In this document: in pieces, positions 38,158-49,573 of the stretch
Position numbering within the stretch: the first letter of the stretch is position 1
Layout of the letters: each line of letters opens with the position of its first letter
Assembly: GCF_000969885.1 (NCBI RefSeq)
Contig: NZ_CP009501.1
Span: 434,001 to 498,000, forward strand
Source: Methanosarcina thermophila TM-1
GTDB lineage: Archaea; Halobacteriota; Methanosarcinia; Methanosarcinales; Methanosarcinaceae
Direction of reading: 5' to 3'
Length of the DNA stretch: 64,000 bases
Notes under the pieces: model-generated
Told to the model about the DNA's origin: nothing
What the model saw: only the letters and a program-made list of their open reading frames with translations
Databases searched by the model: none
Program-made: the position numbers and the translations under genes

Positions 38158-38403
38158 TAATAAGAGCTGAAGACCTGAGACCTTGCAGAGGCTTTCAACC
38201 AGATCCAGAGTGTGTGGTTTAGAGTGTTCATACATCAATAGCTTTTGCTAATCCTGCTTCCGTACCTTTTTTCCTTAACAGGTTTTTACGAAACCTGATC
38301 GAATTTTTACTTGACCTGTGCAATAGAAAGTTGAGCTGCCCGTGGGCAAAAATTTATGGAATATATTTATCTTCTTTTATACTGATATTTTCGAAGGGAT
38401 TGT

Positions 38404-39885
38404 ATGGTTCAGGAATACAAGCTGTTTATTGGGGGAGAGTTTAAAGACTCGTCAACAGGAGAGGTTTTTGAAGATATAAACCCGGCTACTCTGGAAAGCG
38501 TTGCCATGATACAGGTAGCTGGAGCTGAAGATGTGGATAGGGCGGTTGAGGCTGCCGAGTCAGGTTTTAAAATATGGAGCAGAATTCCGGCTCCAAGAAG
38601 AGCTGAAATACTTTTCAGGGCAGTCCGGATTTTGCAGGAAAGAAAGGAAGAACTTGCTGTCCTTATGACACAAGAGATGGGAAAGATCCTGCCTGAAACA
38701 GGGGGGGACGTACAGGAAGCCATTGATATAACAAATTATGCTGCAGGAGAAGGGAGGCGGATGTTCGGGGAGACAACGCCCTCCGAACTCAAGCAAAAGT
38801 TTTGCATGACCGTACTGAGACCGATAGGAGTTGTTGGCGTGATTACGCCCTGGAACTTCCCTCTTGCGATTCCTGCCTGGAAGATTATGCCAGCCCTTAT
38901 AGCTGGAAATGTAATCGTATTCAAACCTGCAAGTGATGCGCCCCTGCTTGCCTTCAAGCTGATAGAGGTGCTTATAGAAGCTGGTCTGCCTCCGGGAGTA
39001 ATAAACCTTGTTACAGGGCCAGGAGGAACTGTCGGGAAAGCCATAGTCCAGCACCCTCGCATAAATGCCATTTCCTTTACAGGCAGCCTTGATACAGGAA
39101 AATGGATAATGGAAGAATGTTCAAAAACCATGAAACGGGTTTCTCTGGAGCTCGGAGGCAAAAACCCGGTAATTGTTATGGATGATGCTGACCTTGAACT
39201 TGCACTTGAAGGTGTGTTGTGGGGAGCTTTCGGGACGACGGGACAGCGCTGCACGGCTACGAGCAGATTGATTCTACATGAGAAAGTGAAGGATGAATTC
39301 ACCAGACGGCTGATTGCGAAAGTTAAAGCTCTCAGGCTCGGCAACGGACTCCTGCCTGAAACGGATATTGGGCCTTTGATAAGTAAAGCCCAGCTTGAGA
39401 AAACGGAAAAGTATGTGAGCATAGGGATAGAAGAAGGCGCAACCCTGCTTACAGGGGGAAACCGAATAGACCCTGGGCTTCCAGGATATTTCTTCGAGCC
39501 CACAGTGTTTACGGATGTCAGGCCTGAGATGAGGATAGCACAGGAAGAGATCTTCGGGCCTGTACTCGGGATTATTACGGTTTCTGACCTGGAAGAGACA
39601 ATTGAGGTTGCCAACAATACTAAGTACGGGCTTTCTTCGGCAATCTACACCGGAAATATAGGTAATGCTTTTAAAGCGATCGAGAGAATCGAAGCCGGAA
39701 TTACATATATTAATGCCCCTACTATAGGAGCCGAAGTCCATCTTCCTTTCGGGGGTGTGAAAGGGACAGGGAACGGCTTCCGGGAAGCTGGGACAGATGC
39801 TATAAGGGAGTTCTCCGAGGTAAAAGCCGTATATATAGACTATAGCGGCAGGCTGCAAAAAGCTCAGATCGATCTGCCGGAATGA
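38404..39885 (+). CDS. NAD(P)-dependent aldehyde dehydrogenase
   Basis: This 493-residue member of the ALDH superfamily is closest in pattern to succinate-semialdehyde or betaine-aldehyde-type enzymes. Cofactor motif TPWNFPLAIPAWK, catalytic Glu249 in ELGGKNP and nucleophile Cys283 in GQRCTATSR are intact. The substrate is inferred only from the neighbour: an aminotransferase starts 20-40 bases downstream, so the pair could oxidise the semialdehyde made from a diamine or omega-amino acid such as GABA. Confidence 0.92.
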   Translation: MVQEYKLFIGGEFKDSSTGEVFEDINPATLESVAMIQVAGAEDVDRAVEAAESGFKIWSRIPAPRRAEILFRAVRILQERKEELAVLMTQEMGKILPETGGDVQEAIDITNYAAGEGRRMFGETTPSELKQKFCMTVLRPIGVVGVITPWNFPLAIPAWKIMPALIAGNVIVFKPASDAPLLAFKLIEVLIEAGLPPGVINLVTGPGGTVGKAIVQHPRINAISFTGSLDTGKWIMEECSKTMKRVSLELGGKNPVIVMDDADLELALEGVLWGAFGTTGQRCTATSRLILHEKVKDEFTRRLIAKVKALRLGNGLLPETDIGPLISKAQLEKTEKYVSIGIEEGATLLTGGNRIDPGLPGYFFEPTVFTDVRPEMRIAQEEIFGPVLGIITVSDLEETIEVANNTKYGLSSAIYTGNIGNAFKAIERIEAGITYINAPTIGAEVHLPFGGVKGTGNGFREAGTDAIREFSEVKAVYIDYSGRLQKAQIDLPE

Positions 39886-39921
39886 GATTCTGAAAGTATT
39901 GGGAAAATGGGAGGAATAATT

Positions 39922-41325
39922 TTGGATCAGGAGAAAATTGGGGATTTTGGAGAGGTACTGGGCATGGAAAAGCCTGAGAAGATTAAGGCGCAGGTTTCGA
40001 AGCAGGGTACTGATCTTGATGAGGAAAAAATCGGACTGCTTGATTTTGTTGGCCCAAAAGCCAGGGAGATTATCGAGCAGGACTGCAATATAATGTCAGC
40101 CTGTGCAGCTCGACCCTATCCTCTTGTTGTGGACAGTGCAAAGGGCTCAATAATAAGGGATATCGATGGAAATGAGTATATTGACCTGGTTGCCGGGATT
40201 GCTGTTATGAATGCAGGTCATTCCAATCCTGAGGTTGAGGCTGCAATCTCAGCCCAGCTTAAGAAAATGACTCACTGCGGATACGGGGACTTTTTTGCCG
40301 AGCCTCCGCTGAAGCTTGCAAAAAAGTTAGAAAAGCTTTCAGGTTATTCAAAGGTCTTCTTCTGCAATAGCGGAACTGAAGCCGTGGAAGCAGCAATCAA
40401 GCTTGCCTTCTGGAAAACAAAACGTCAGGGTCTTATCTCTTTTTATAATGCTTTTCATGGTCGCACTCTGGGTTCTCTCTCCCTGACATGCTCAAAAGTC
40501 AGGCAAAAGGAACATTTTCCTGCGTTTCGCACAGCCCATTCCCACTATGCCTATTGTTACCGCTGTCCGCTTAAACTCGAGTATCCCTCGTGCGGGATCG
40601 AATGTGCAAAAGAGCTAGAAAATCTTATTTTCAGGCGGGATTTGAGCCCGGAGGATACTGCTGCCGTTTTCGTGGAACCGGTCCAGGGAGAAGGCGGATA
40701 TATCGTTCCTCCTCCTGAGTTTCATGAGGAAGTAAGGCAGATCTGTACTGACAATGATGTTCTTCTTGTATCTGACGAGGTTCAGACTGGCTGTTTCAGG
40801 ACAGGTCCCTTCCTTGCCCTGGAAAACTTTGGGGTCAGAGCTGAGATTTCCTGCCTTGCAAAAGCTCTCGGAGCAGGTCTCCCTATGGGCGCAATGCTTG
40901 CAGATCGCGAGCTTATGGACTGGCCTCCAGGCGTCCATTCAAATACCTTCGGAGGAAATCTTCTTTCTTCAGCCGCATCTCTTGCTTCTCTTGAATTTCT
41001 GGAAAGGGAAAACATGGAAACTCGGGTAAAAGAACTTGGTTCCTATATGAAGCAACGCCTGTGGGAGCTTCAGGATAACTTCCCTTGCATAGGGGATGTA
41101 CGCGGTCTCGGTCTTATGATCGGCTTAGAGATTGTAAAACCCGATAAATCCATAGACCCCTTGACACGGGATAAAATTATCAATGAAGCCTTTAAAGAGA
41201 AAATTCTGCTCCTTCCCTGTGGGGATTCGGTAATCCGCTTCTCTCCGCCTCTGGTAATTACAAACGAAGAGATTGACCTCGGGCTTGAGAGGTTTGAAAG
41301 GGCTTTGAAGAAAGCAACAGCTTGA
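39922..41325 (+). CDS. Class III PLP aminotransferase (GABA/ornithine type)
   Basis: This omega-aminotransferase has about 467 residues. Signature stretches are FFCNSGTEAVEAAIKLA (cofactor phosphate binding), VFVEPVQGEGGY, the Asp of SDEVQTGCFRTG that contacts PLP, and the Schiff-base lysine in CLAKALGAGLPMGA (about residue 314). A start at TTG 39922 has GGAGG with seven-base spacing; ATG 39907 overlaps that site and ATG 39964 is also possible. An extra N-terminal extension of about 40 residues precedes the catalytic fold. It forms an operon with the preceding aldehyde dehydrogenase. Confidence 0.9.
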   Translation: MDQEKIGDFGEVLGMEKPEKIKAQVSKQGTDLDEEKIGLLDFVGPKAREIIEQDCNIMSACAARPYPLVVDSAKGSIIRDIDGNEYIDLVAGIAVMNAGHSNPEVEAAISAQLKKMTHCGYGDFFAEPPLKLAKKLEKLSGYSKVFFCNSGTEAVEAAIKLAFWKTKRQGLISFYNAFHGRTLGSLSLTCSKVRQKEHFPAFRTAHSHYAYCYRCPLKLEYPSCGIECAKELENLIFRRDLSPEDTAAVFVEPVQGEGGYIVPPPEFHEEVRQICTDNDVLLVSDEVQTGCFRTGPFLALENFGVRAEISCLAKALGAGLPMGAMLADRELMDWPPGVHSNTFGGNLLSSAASLASLEFLERENMETRVKELGSYMKQRLWELQDNFPCIGDVRGLGLMIGLEIVKPDKSIDPLTRDKIINEAFKEKILLLPCGDSVIRFSPPLVITNEEIDLGLERFERALKKATA

Positions 41326-41416
41326 GTTATTGAAGAAAATTCCAGAGATTTAATATAAAATTTAAATAGTCTTCAAATAAATTACATGAAAAACGATTTC
41401 TTTTGAAAAACGATTA

Positions 41417-41535
41417 CTTTTTTCATTAAATAAGAACAATTTTTTTCGTTAAGTAAGAATATTTTTTTCATTAAGTAAGAGAGCTTTTCTCATCAAGTAA
41501 GATAATGTTTCCACTAAGCAAGAATAGCATTATCT
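41417..41535. repeat. Imperfect 21-22-bp tandem repeat
   Basis: Five diverged units of the type TTTTTTCATTAAGTAAGAAT follow each other after the aminotransferase gene. The T-rich half of each unit could also work as a poly-T terminator. The rest of 41326-41599 holds no gene. Confidence 0.6.
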
Positions 41536-41599
41536 GGAAACTAAGATGAAATAAAATAGTTAAATAGAGAATAGTTTCCCTATTCTCATAATTCTCTCC

Positions 41600-42100
41600 T
41601 TATTCCCTATCCTTCTCGTTTTCCTTCAGCCCGCCTTCGACCTGCCTGAGCGTTGCAAACCTGCTTACAAGAGGAGCAATAGGAAGATCTGCGCTGAGCG
41701 TACGAATTCCTGCTTCTATCAGCGTTTTTCCGGACAGGTCTGGCAGGATCTCAAGCCCTTTTCCTGCAGGTATCTTCAGAGTTTCGAATATGGACTCAGG
41801 AAGAGGAGCAGAACTGATTCCTGTACAGGAATTAGAAACAAGTCTCGGAAGAGGTTCAGGACTCAGACGGAGATGGCAGGAAGAAGAAAGTCCCAGATTC
41901 CTGTTAGGAGAGAGTCGATTATTGAGATCAGGCATAATGCCCATGAACTGGTCGAGCACCGGGCTTGAAAAAGCGACAGACTCGTAAATAGGAGTAATCT
42001 GTCGGACAAGACCTTTTTCATGGGCTACAAGGTCAGTTAGATAAGAAGGTAAAGCTGAGTTTTCGGATTTGCTGCTGTTCATAGCAATAAGGATTGTCAC
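41600..42100 (-). CDS. Hypothetical protein
   Basis: This protein of about 160 residues has no recognised domain. The N-terminal part (LTDLVAHEKGLVRQITPIY and a following MPDLNN) faintly recalls the first segment of YcaO-type proteins, but the rest does not continue that family. This could therefore be a degenerate fragment or an unrelated lineage-specific protein. Start alternatives are GTG 42100 and ATG 42082; neither has a good ribosome-binding site. Leu/Ser/Pro-rich composition in the middle lowers confidence that it is translated. Confidence 0.45.
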   Translation of the reverse strand: MTILIAMNSSKSENSALPSYLTDLVAHEKGLVRQITPIYESVAFSSPVLDQFMGIMPDLNNRLSPNRNLGLSSSCHLRLSPEPLPRLVSNSCTGISSAPLPESIFETLKIPAGKGLEILPDLSGKTLIEAGIRTLSADLPIAPLVSRFATLRQVEGGLKENEKDRE

Positions 42101-42258
42101 GCTGGTATATCAATTATACGAGGGCAAATAATTATATGAGGGTATATCAATTCATGCGAGGGCTTTTCCTGTTTTACTCATTGCAGTTAAAAACGTAGTA
42201 GAGAGGGCTCTTGGGCACGATCTATTAAATAATGCCATGAGATTTCCTTCCAAAGAAA

Positions 42259-43176
42259 TCAGGGTCTGGAACCTTCATTGGCTTTAGCGAGCAAATCAAC
42301 AATCTCGTTGAACCCCATTTCTGCTGCGATATCAAGAGCAGTATTGTTATTATGATCCTGAATGGTAAGGTCGGCACCAGCTTTAATAAGTAATTCAACT
42401 ACATCCTTATACCCTGACTGTGCTGAAAGCATCAAAGCAGTAAGCCCGCTTTCATCCCGGATATTGAGATCGGTACCACCTTCAACAAGTATCTCTACAA
42501 TATCCCTGTATCCTCGCTCTGCGGCATAAATCAGAGGCGTTTTACCGCTTTTGTCCTGAATATCAGGATCTGAGCCGGCACTAACAAGTAACTCAACAAT
42601 ACCCTTATGCCCGATTTTAGCTGCTGCATTCAAAGCTGTATTATGGTTTTTGTCCTGAATATTGAGGTCTGCACCGGCTTTAACGAGCTGTTCGACAAGG
42701 TCTTTATGTCCCCCGTTTGCAGCAGAAATCAAAGCAGTTTCGCCGTTCCTGTCTTGGATATTGAGATTGGCACCACTCTCGATAAGCTGCCCGGCAATCT
42801 GCCTGAACCCTACTTTTACTGCAAACTTCAGAGCAGTTTCACCGTTTCCATCCTGAATATCAAGATCGGCACCAGCTTTAATTAGCGGGTCAAGAATATC
42901 CCCTCGTTCTATCTTTGCCGCAGAAATTAGAGCAGTATCGCCATTCTCATCCTGGATATTAAGATCGGCACCGTTTTCAATAAAGAATTGTACAAGGTCT
43001 CGGTGTCCGTTGTTTGCCGCATAAATAAGCCCGGTTCTACCATATGCATCCTGGAAGTTAACCCCAATTTTTCCGCTCTTCAAGAGTTTCTCTACATTTT
43101 TTGTCTGCCCATGTTTGCAAGCTTCCAAAAAGCTCTGAGTCTTATCTTTGCCGAGTAAATTCGATATAAAGCCCAT
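42259..43176 (-). CDS. Ankyrin-repeat protein
   Basis: This cytoplasmic protein has about 305 residues. After a 25-residue capping segment there are eight to nine ankyrin units of 33 residues, each with the [15 protein letters not shown] pattern. There is no signal peptide, membrane span or catalytic domain, so it is a pure protein-interaction scaffold. The frame opens at 43203, but GGAG is placed correctly for the ATG at 43176. The high similarity between repeats suggests recent expansion. Confidence 0.88.
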   Translation of the reverse strand: MGFISNLLGKDKTQSFLEACKHGQTKNVEKLLKSGKIGVNFQDAYGRTGLIYAANNGHRDLVQFFIENGADLNIQDENGDTALISAAKIERGDILDPLIKAGADLDIQDGNGETALKFAVKVGFRQIAGQLIESGANLNIQDRNGETALISAANGGHKDLVEQLVKAGADLNIQDKNHNTALNAAAKIGHKGIVELLVSAGSDPDIQDKSGKTPLIYAAERGYRDIVEILVEGGTDLNIRDESGLTALMLSAQSGYKDVVELLIKAGADLTIQDHNNNTALDIAAEMGFNEIVDLLAKANEGSRP

Positions 43177-43332
43177 CAATGCTTTCTCCTGAATTAAAGA
43201 CAATATTACTATAAAGGATCTTAAATATTTAAAGTCAGGTGAAATGAATAAAATGCAGGATTAAATTACGATTAAATTCTGATCGAATCTGAATCTTCGT
43301 AGCTTAAAACAGGCTGCTTGACAATTCTTCCT

Positions 43333-44187
43333 TTAACACCCATTAATTTTCGCTTCACAAAATTCTTTTCCCCTGCTGGCAGCTTCGTTTCCAGGGCTGA
43401 GCTTCAGGGCGCGTACATAGCATCTGAGAGCCTCATCGTATTCCTCAAATTTACAAAGCAAGTCTCCTCCTGTGAGGAGCGAGTCGAGGTGGTCAGGATC
43501 GCTCTCAAGAGCCATCTTGAAGGCGTTAAGGGCTTTTTCATTTTCTCCAAGTTCGAGAAATACCTTGCCTTTCCAGTACCAAGCTCCGGCATTATCAGGC
43601 TTCATAATGGGAGCTTTATTCCGGGAAAAGAAACTGAACCTGGGAATTTTGCAAGCCCAATCCGACGCTTTTTTGGGTTCGGCTGCAAGAGCACAATCGA
43701 AAGTATCAAGAGCCTTTTCCAATAGTCCCATCCTGAAATACACTATACCCATACTGGTAAGGATTTTAGGAGATTCGGGATCAAGTACAAGCGCCCTGTT
43801 AAAAGCTTCCAGGGCTTCTTCATTTCTGTTCAGGGCTGATAGCACAAAACCCCGATTGGACCACTCAACAGGGCTTTCAGGCTTAAGCTCAAGTGCAGCA
43901 TCAACAATTCCCAGGGCTTCCTCGTACCTTTCAAGCTTGAAAAGCGCCATTCCGTAACACGACCTTGCATCCCAGGCTTTCTCAAGAAACGCTTTTCCGC
44001 TAGCTTTTTTCCCTATTTCGAATGATATGCTTGCTGCCCTGTTCCAGGCATCAGCCGCTTCGTTATAATCAGTAAGCGCCTCTTCAAACCTGCCTATTTG
44101 AAAAGAAATCCTGCCCTTTTTGTAAGCTTCCCCTGCCGACCTGTCGAGCTCTTTAAGTACATTTGCCATTTTTGCCATTTTTGCCAT
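43333..44187 (-). CDS. TPR-repeat protein
   Basis: The 284 residues are made of tetratricopeptide repeats, for example YEEALGIVDAALELKPESP and NEEALEAFNRALVLDPESP. One unit is broken by a basic aromatic insert (KIPRFSFFSRNKAP, near residue 187). It acts as a protein-interaction platform; the partner is unknown. The start has three in-frame ATGs within MAKMAKMAN; the first has GAGG with seven-base spacing. It lies 130 bases upstream of the ankyrin gene on the same strand, so the two may be co-transcribed. Confidence 0.88.
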   Translation of the reverse strand: MAKMAKMANVLKELDRSAGEAYKKGRISFQIGRFEEALTDYNEAADAWNRAASISFEIGKKASGKAFLEKAWDARSCYGMALFKLERYEEALGIVDAALELKPESPVEWSNRGFVLSALNRNEEALEAFNRALVLDPESPKILTSMGIVYFRMGLLEKALDTFDCALAAEPKKASDWACKIPRFSFFSRNKAPIMKPDNAGAWYWKGKVFLELGENEKALNAFKMALESDPDHLDSLLTGGDLLCKFEEYDEALRCYVRALKLSPGNEAASRGKEFCEAKINGC

Positions 44188-44916
44188 TTTTCTGCCTCAG
44201 ATGTAGGTAAGTAATTAAAAACTATATTCTCAAAATTTAAACGCCATAATTCGCATTCTGGATTGGTTTATAAAAGTAGTCTGCTCTCAATCTGAAGAAT
44301 TACTCTGATAAAAGATTGGCATTCTATTAATATTAAACTCCTGTGAGCATGCCTCCCGAGTACTAATTCAATAAAGAAAAAAGGTAAAAAAGTAAAGGAG
44401 GAGAATAAAAGTAAAGGAAAAACCAGGAAATAAAAGTAAAGGAAAAACCAGGAAAATAAAATCAAAAATAAAAATTCCGAGCCATAAATTTGGCATAAAT
44501 GCACATGGTTTTATGATCTAAAAGTATGAAATTGGGCTTCAATTAACATAAGGAAATATTACAATTTAGTATCATTTTAAGAAATTATTGTGTTTCGGTG
44601 GTTCACTTAAGTAAACCAATATTTTTCATCAATTATTCGAGATTTTTACATTAAAAATTTTATTTTTCATTGCCCTACCCTAATAATTGTATCCCTAACA
44701 ATTGTATTTCTCATGGCATGAACAAACTCTATTTTGTGTGCCTGATATGCTGGAGTAAAACCTTATTTTGCAGTATAAAGGGCGGTTTTCCGCGGGGGAT
44801 ATTTAATTGAAAAATTTATATATTAAAAAACTGAAAAAATATGGAAAATCCAGGAATGAGGAAATTCATCGTAACACTTATACATGTCTTATGACATTTA
44901 CTCGCAGGTTCAGATG
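44188..44916 (+). promoter_or_regulatory. Intergenic region and carAB promoter
   Basis: No gene was seen. A 23-bp direct repeat containing AAAGTAAAGGAAAAACCAGG lies near 44409-44455. Upstream of carA a GCGG-TTTT-CCGC inverted repeat (44782-44793) sits about 20 bases before a TATA box AATTTATATATTAA (44813-44826), a plausible operator for carAB. Confidence 0.5.
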
Positions 44917-46023
44917 ATGAAAGCAGTACTAGGCTTAGAAGACGGAACAGTTATTAAGGGCACCGGTTTTGGTGCCGAAGGCACAGCTTGCGGCGAACTT
45001 GTTTTTACCACTCAATTCACAGGATATGAGGAGGCTCTAACAGATCCTTCCTACAAGGGCCAGATTTTAATGTTTACTTATCCCCTTATCGGAAACTATG
45101 GTGTCAGCGGAGAGCGCGTCCAATCCGATAATATCCATGCAGAAGGGCTTGTTGTAAGGGAGGCCTGCAAAAAGCCTTATCATTACAAATCCACCCGTTC
45201 TATCCACAAATTTTTGGAGGATGAAGGAAAGCCAGGAATTGAAGGTGTGGATACCCGGATGCTCACCATTAAAATGAGAGAACGCGGAACCATGCGGGCA
45301 GCCCTTATTACTGGCAGTGACGATGGGGAAGAAGCTGTCAATATTGCAAGAAACCTTCCACAGATCACGGATGAGGAACTTATTTCCCTTGTGACCTGCA
45401 AAGAGCCTCGTTTCATACCCGGAGCTGAAGGCGCCTGGAAAGGCATAAGCAAACGTAAACATGCGGTTGTGGTTGACCTCGGGATAAAGCGCAGCATTAT
45501 AAATAGCCTGCACAGCCGGGGAATTGACCTTACACTGGTTCCTGCAACTACAAAACCCGCAGAAATTGCAAGCTATGAACCAGATATCCTTATAATCTCA
45601 AACGGACCAGGCAACCCTGAAAAAGCAAAGGATGCGATTAACGCCGTAAAGGCTTTTGCAGGCACGATTCCGGTCTGCGGAATCTGTTTTGGGCACCAGA
45701 TTATCTCGCTTGCTATGGGAGCGAGGACTTATAAATTGAAATTCGGGCACAGGGGAGGAAACCAGCCTGTAAAGGACCTTGTTGAAAACAGGATTTTCAT
45801 AACTTCCCAGAACCACGGGTATGCAGTTGATGCAGATTCACTTGATGGGACAGGGCTCGATATAAAATACCTGAACGTAAACGACAAAACCGTAGAAGGG
45901 GTTACCCATAAAAACCTGGACATTTTCAGCGTGCAGTTCCACCCTGAAGCCCAGGCAGGACCATTGGATACTGAGGGAACGTTCTTTGGTAAGGTTGTGA
46001 AGGTTCTTGGAGGTGAAGTTTAA
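44917..46023 (+). CDS. carA: Carbamoyl-phosphate synthase small subunit
   Basis: This glutaminase subunit releases ammonia from glutamine for carbamoyl-phosphate synthesis, feeding arginine and pyrimidine pathways. The class I amidotransferase triad is visible: Cys in [11 protein letters not shown], and His and Glu in [12 protein letters not shown]. The N-terminal CarA domain is complete. The frame opens at ATG 44884, but the second of the tandem ATGs (44917) has AGGT at seven bases and gives the usual [10 protein letters not shown] start (368 residues). The stop overlaps the carB start (TAATG). Confidence 0.95.
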   Translation: MKAVLGLEDGTVIKGTGFGAEGTACGELVFTTQFTGYEEALTDPSYKGQILMFTYPLIGNYGVSGERVQSDNIHAEGLVVREACKKPYHYKSTRSIHKFLEDEGKPGIEGVDTRMLTIKMRERGTMRAALITGSDDGEEAVNIARNLPQITDEELISLVTCKEPRFIPGAEGAWKGISKRKHAVVVDLGIKRSIINSLHSRGIDLTLVPATTKPAEIASYEPDILIISNGPGNPEKAKDAINAVKAFAGTIPVCGICFGHQIISLAMGARTYKLKFGHRGGNQPVKDLVENRIFITSQNHGYAVDADSLDGTGLDIKYLNVNDKTVEGVTHKNLDIFSVQFHPEAQAGPLDTEGTFFGKVVKVLGGEV

Positions 46024-49000
46024 TGCCTAAGCGCGAGGACATTAAGAAGGTTCTGCTTATAGGCTCAGGGCCAATTACTATAGGGCAGGCTGCAGAATTC
46101 GATTTCTCAGGCAGCCAGGCATGCAGATCCTTGAAAGAAGAAGGGATAAAGGTTGTACTTGTAAACTCAAACCCTGCAACCATAATGACCGACCCTGAAA
46201 TGGCGGATTCGGTCTATATTGAGCCCCTTGATGCAAGGATAATAGAAAAGATTATAGAAAAAGAACGTCCTGACGGGATTATTGCAGGTATTGGAGGACA
46301 AACTGGCCTCAATATTACCAGTGAACTTGCAGAAATGGGTGTTCTTGAGAAATATGGAGTTAAAATTCTCGGAACCCCTATCGAAGCTATTAAAAACACG
46401 GAAGATAGGGAACTCTTCAAAGAGACCATGCTCAGGATAGGGGAAAAAGTACCCTTGAGCAGAGCAGTCCACTCCTTAAAAGAAGCTGAAGAAGTTGTTG
46501 AAGAACTCGGTCTTCCGCTCATTGTCCGCCCGGCTTATACCCTCGGCGGTGCAGGAGGCGGAATTGCCCGCACAAAAGAGGAACTGCTTGAGATTACGGA
46601 ACGCGGGCTCAGACGCAGCCGGATTTCGCAGGTGCTTATTGAAGAAAGCGTGCTTGGCTGGGCAGAGATCGAGTACGAGGTCATGCGAGATGCGAACGAT
46701 ACCTGTATCGTAATCTGTAACATGGAAAACATTGACCCTATGGGTGTTCACACAGGCGAATCGGCAGTTGTTGCTCCTTCCCAAACCCTGAGCGATGCCG
46801 AGCACCAGATGCTCAGGAGCGCCTCAATCAAGATTATCCGTGCCCTCAAGATCGAAGGTGGGTGCAATATCCAGTATGCCTTAAAAAACGGCGATTACCG
46901 TGTTGTTGAGGTAAATCCCAGGGTGTCAAGGTCATCAGCCCTTGCATCAAAGGCAACAGGCTACCCGATTGCCCGCGTGACCGCAAAAATCGCAATCGGA
47001 ATGACACTTGACGAAATCATAAATAACGTTACCAAGAGCACTCCTGCTTCTTTTGAGCCGGCTCTGGACTACGTAATCACAAAGATTCCCAGGTGGCCTT
47101 TTGATAAGTTCAAAACTGCAGACAAGACCCTGACAACAGCCATGAAAAGTACGGGTGAAGTCATGGCAATCGGCAGGACAATTGAGGAGTCCCTGCTGAA
47201 GGCTTTCAACTCTCTCGATATTGACTCTCAGTTGGGAACAAAACAATGGGAGGAGCCTGAGATCAAAACCCTTCTCAAGACCCCCACAAGCGAACGTCTT
47301 TTTGTTATCTACCATGCGCTTGAGCGGGGTATGTCGGTAAAGGAAATTGCCGAACTTTCGAGCATCAATCCTTTCTTCATCTCGAAAATGAAAGGGATCG
47401 TGGAAATGGAAAAGCGCATCAGGAAGGAAGAACTTACACCTGAACTCCTGCGCGAAGCAAAAAGAATGGGTTTCTCGGATACCCGTCTTGCTGAGCTGAC
47501 CGGCAGAACAAGAGAGGAAATCAGTGACCTCAGGCATGAAGCAGGAATTCTGGCTACTTTCAAGATGGTGGATACCTGTGCAGCCGAATTCGAGGCAGCT
47601 ACCCCATATTACTACTCTACTTATGAGGATACCTGCGAGGCAAACCCGACAGACAGGAAGAAAATTCTTATTCTCGGAGCAGGCCCTATCAGGATAGGAC
47701 AGGGAATCGAATTCGACTACTGTACCGTCCATGCTGTCACTGCGCTTAGGGAAGAAGGCATAGAAACTCTTATCATCAACAACAATCCCGAAACTGTATC
47801 TACAGACTTCGATACCTCGGACAAGCTCTTTTTTGAGCCGCTGACTCTGGAACATGTAATGAACGTCATCGAGCGTGAAAGACCTGATGGAGTGCTTGTG
47901 CAGTTCGGAGGACAGACCTCGGTGAACCTTGCACTGCCCCTCAAGCAGGAGTTAAAGCGCAGGACAGACCTTAATACCGTAATTCTGGGCACTGATCCTG
48001 AGGACATGGATCTTGCCGAAGACAGGGAAAAGTTCTATCTCCTTATGCAGAAGCTCGGCATTCCGCAGCCTGAAGGCGGCTATGCAACTTCCCAGGAAGA
48101 GGCAATTGAGGTTGCAAAGCGGATCGGTTTCCCTGTGCTTGTGCGCCCATCTTACGTACTGGGTGGGCGGGCAATGGAAATCGTGTATGATGAGATAGAC
48201 CTTGAACGCTATATGAGAGAGGCAGTAAGGGTCTCGCCCGAACACCCGATCCTTATTGACGATTTCCTTGAGGCAGCCAGCGAAATCGACGTCGATGCTG
48301 TCTGCGACCAGGAAGATGTACTTATTGGTGCAATCATGGAGCACATTGAAGAGGCAGGCGTACATTCCGGAGATTCTGCTTGTGTAATTCCTCCCCAGAC
48401 CCTCTCTCCTGAGGTGCTTGCCCAGGTCAGGGATTATACACGCAAAATAGCTCTTGGTCTCAAGGTCAAAGGCCTGATCAATATCCAGATGGCAGAAAAA
48501 GACGGGAAGGTTTTTGTACTTGAAGCAAATCCCCGCTCAAGCAGGACAATTCCCTTTGTCTCAAAAGCCGTGGGAATTCCGCTTGCAAAGATCGCAGCCA
48601 AAGTTATTATAGGGCACAGCTTAAAGAGCCTGGGATACACTGACGAGCCAAAACCCAAACATGTCTCGATTAAAGAAGTCCTTCTTCCTTTCGATAAATT
48701 GCCAGGCGCAGACCCTATTCTCGGGCCAGAAATGAAAAGTACTGGCGAGGTCATGGGTATTGACTATGACTTCGGAAGGGCATACTATAAGGCTGAACTT
48801 GCAGCTGACAACCTGCTGCCCCTTACTGGAAAAGTTTTCCTATCCATAAGGAATGCTGATAAAACCGAACTCGTAGGTGTTGCAAGGAAACTGCAAGAAG
48901 CAGGGCTTGAACTTATGGGCACGGAAGGAACTGTTAATCATCTTGCAAAGCACGGGATCTTCATGGATGTGGTAAAAAAAGTCCACGACGGAAGCCCGAA

Positions 49001-49295
49001 TGTTATAGATATGATGCGCAGGGACGAGGTTGACCTTATCATCAATACTCCGACAAGCAGACAGTCCCGGAAAGACGGCTCAAGAATCAGGCGGGCAGCT
49101 GTGGATTTCAAGGTTCCATACATCACCACAATGCAGGCAGCTATTGCTGCAGCCGATGCCATCGAGACCATGAAGAAAGGACGGGAGCTTACGATTAAAT
49201 CCATTAACGAGTACCACAGCGAGATGGGACAGGCTAAAAAATCCGAACTAAATCTTGTTCAGGAAAAAGAAGCTGAATCGGCAAAGATCGAGTAA
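46023..49295 (+). CDS. carB: Carbamoyl-phosphate synthase large subunit
   Basis: This 1090-residue synthetase has two homologous ATP-grasp halves. Each begins with the [14 protein letters not shown] / [14 protein letters not shown] motif (near residues 14 and 548) and contains the [11 protein letters not shown]-type ATP-binding loop. The C-terminal MGS-like allosteric domain (about 930-1060) includes [13 protein letters not shown]. The length and both active sites are intact. It is translationally coupled to carA. Confidence 0.96.
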   Translation: MPKREDIKKVLLIGSGPITIGQAAEFDFSGSQACRSLKEEGIKVVLVNSNPATIMTDPEMADSVYIEPLDARIIEKIIEKERPDGIIAGIGGQTGLNITSELAEMGVLEKYGVKILGTPIEAIKNTEDRELFKETMLRIGEKVPLSRAVHSLKEAEEVVEELGLPLIVRPAYTLGGAGGGIARTKEELLEITERGLRRSRISQVLIEESVLGWAEIEYEVMRDANDTCIVICNMENIDPMGVHTGESAVVAPSQTLSDAEHQMLRSASIKIIRALKIEGGCNIQYALKNGDYRVVEVNPRVSRSSALASKATGYPIARVTAKIAIGMTLDEIINNVTKSTPASFEPALDYVITKIPRWPFDKFKTADKTLTTAMKSTGEVMAIGRTIEESLLKAFNSLDIDSQLGTKQWEEPEIKTLLKTPTSERLFVIYHALERGMSVKEIAELSSINPFFISKMKGIVEMEKRIRKEELTPELLREAKRMGFSDTRLAELTGRTREEISDLRHEAGILATFKMVDTCAAEFEAATPYYYSTYEDTCEANPTDRKKILILGAGPIRIGQGIEFDYCTVHAVTALREEGIETLIINNNPETVSTDFDTSDKLFFEPLTLEHVMNVIERERPDGVLVQFGGQTSVNLALPLKQELKRRTDLNTVILGTDPEDMDLAEDREKFYLLMQKLGIPQPEGGYATSQEEAIEVAKRIGFPVLVRPSYVLGGRAMEIVYDEIDLERYMREAVRVSPEHPILIDDFLEAASEIDVDAVCDQEDVLIGAIMEHIEEAGVHSGDSACVIPPQTLSPEVLAQVRDYTRKIALGLKVKGLINIQMAEKDGKVFVLEANPRSSRTIPFVSKAVGIPLAKIAAKVIIGHSLKSLGYTDEPKPKHVSIKEVLLPFDKLPGADPILGPEMKSTGEVMGIDYDFGRAYYKAELAADNLLPLTGKVFLSIRNADKTELVGVARKLQEAGLELMGTEGTVNHLAKHGIFMDVVKKVHDGSPNVIDMMRRDEVDLIINTPTSRQSRKDGSRIRRAAVDFKVPYITTMQAAIAAADAIETMKKGRELTIKSINEYHSEMGQAKKSELNLVQEKEAESAKIE

Positions 49296-49395
49296 AACTG
49301 GTGAAAGCCAGAAAGAATAGTGTAAAAGCTGTCAAGAACAAAAATAATTAGGAAAATTTCCGAACCAAAGTTCTACGTAACTGCTCTGAACCAGA

Positions 49396-49427
49396 AAAGA
49401 TGGCTGTCAGCCATCTTTATATATTTT
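49396..49427 (+). promoter_or_regulatory. Perfect 23-bp palindrome overlapping the argG TATA box
   Basis: The arms AAAGATGGCTG (49396-49406) and CAGCCATCTTT (49408-49418) are perfect inverted copies around a single T. The right arm runs directly into TTTATATATTTT (49416-49427), a TATA box. The site could be a repressor operator for argG or, as RNA, a terminator hairpin for carAB; the TATA overlap favours the operator. The remainder of 49296-49573 holds no gene. Confidence 0.55.
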
Positions 49428-49573
49428 GTTTTGACTACAGATTTATTGAATCATTGAATCTTATTCAATCTTATTAGCTCCTACTCAATTTCATTAGATC
49501 TGTTTCAGGTCGTTCATCACTCAAAGTCACTCATCACTCTTATTTGTCTAATCCATAAAGGGGTAGTAAAAGC

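Noticed and set aside
46947-47855. 302-codon minus-strand frame, and similar long frames at 30649-31407, 38736-39617 and 10344-11081
   Set aside because: They lie antisense to strongly supported genes (carB, polyferredoxin, aldehyde dehydrogenase, deacetylase), have no recognisable domains, and arise from codon bias of the real genes.
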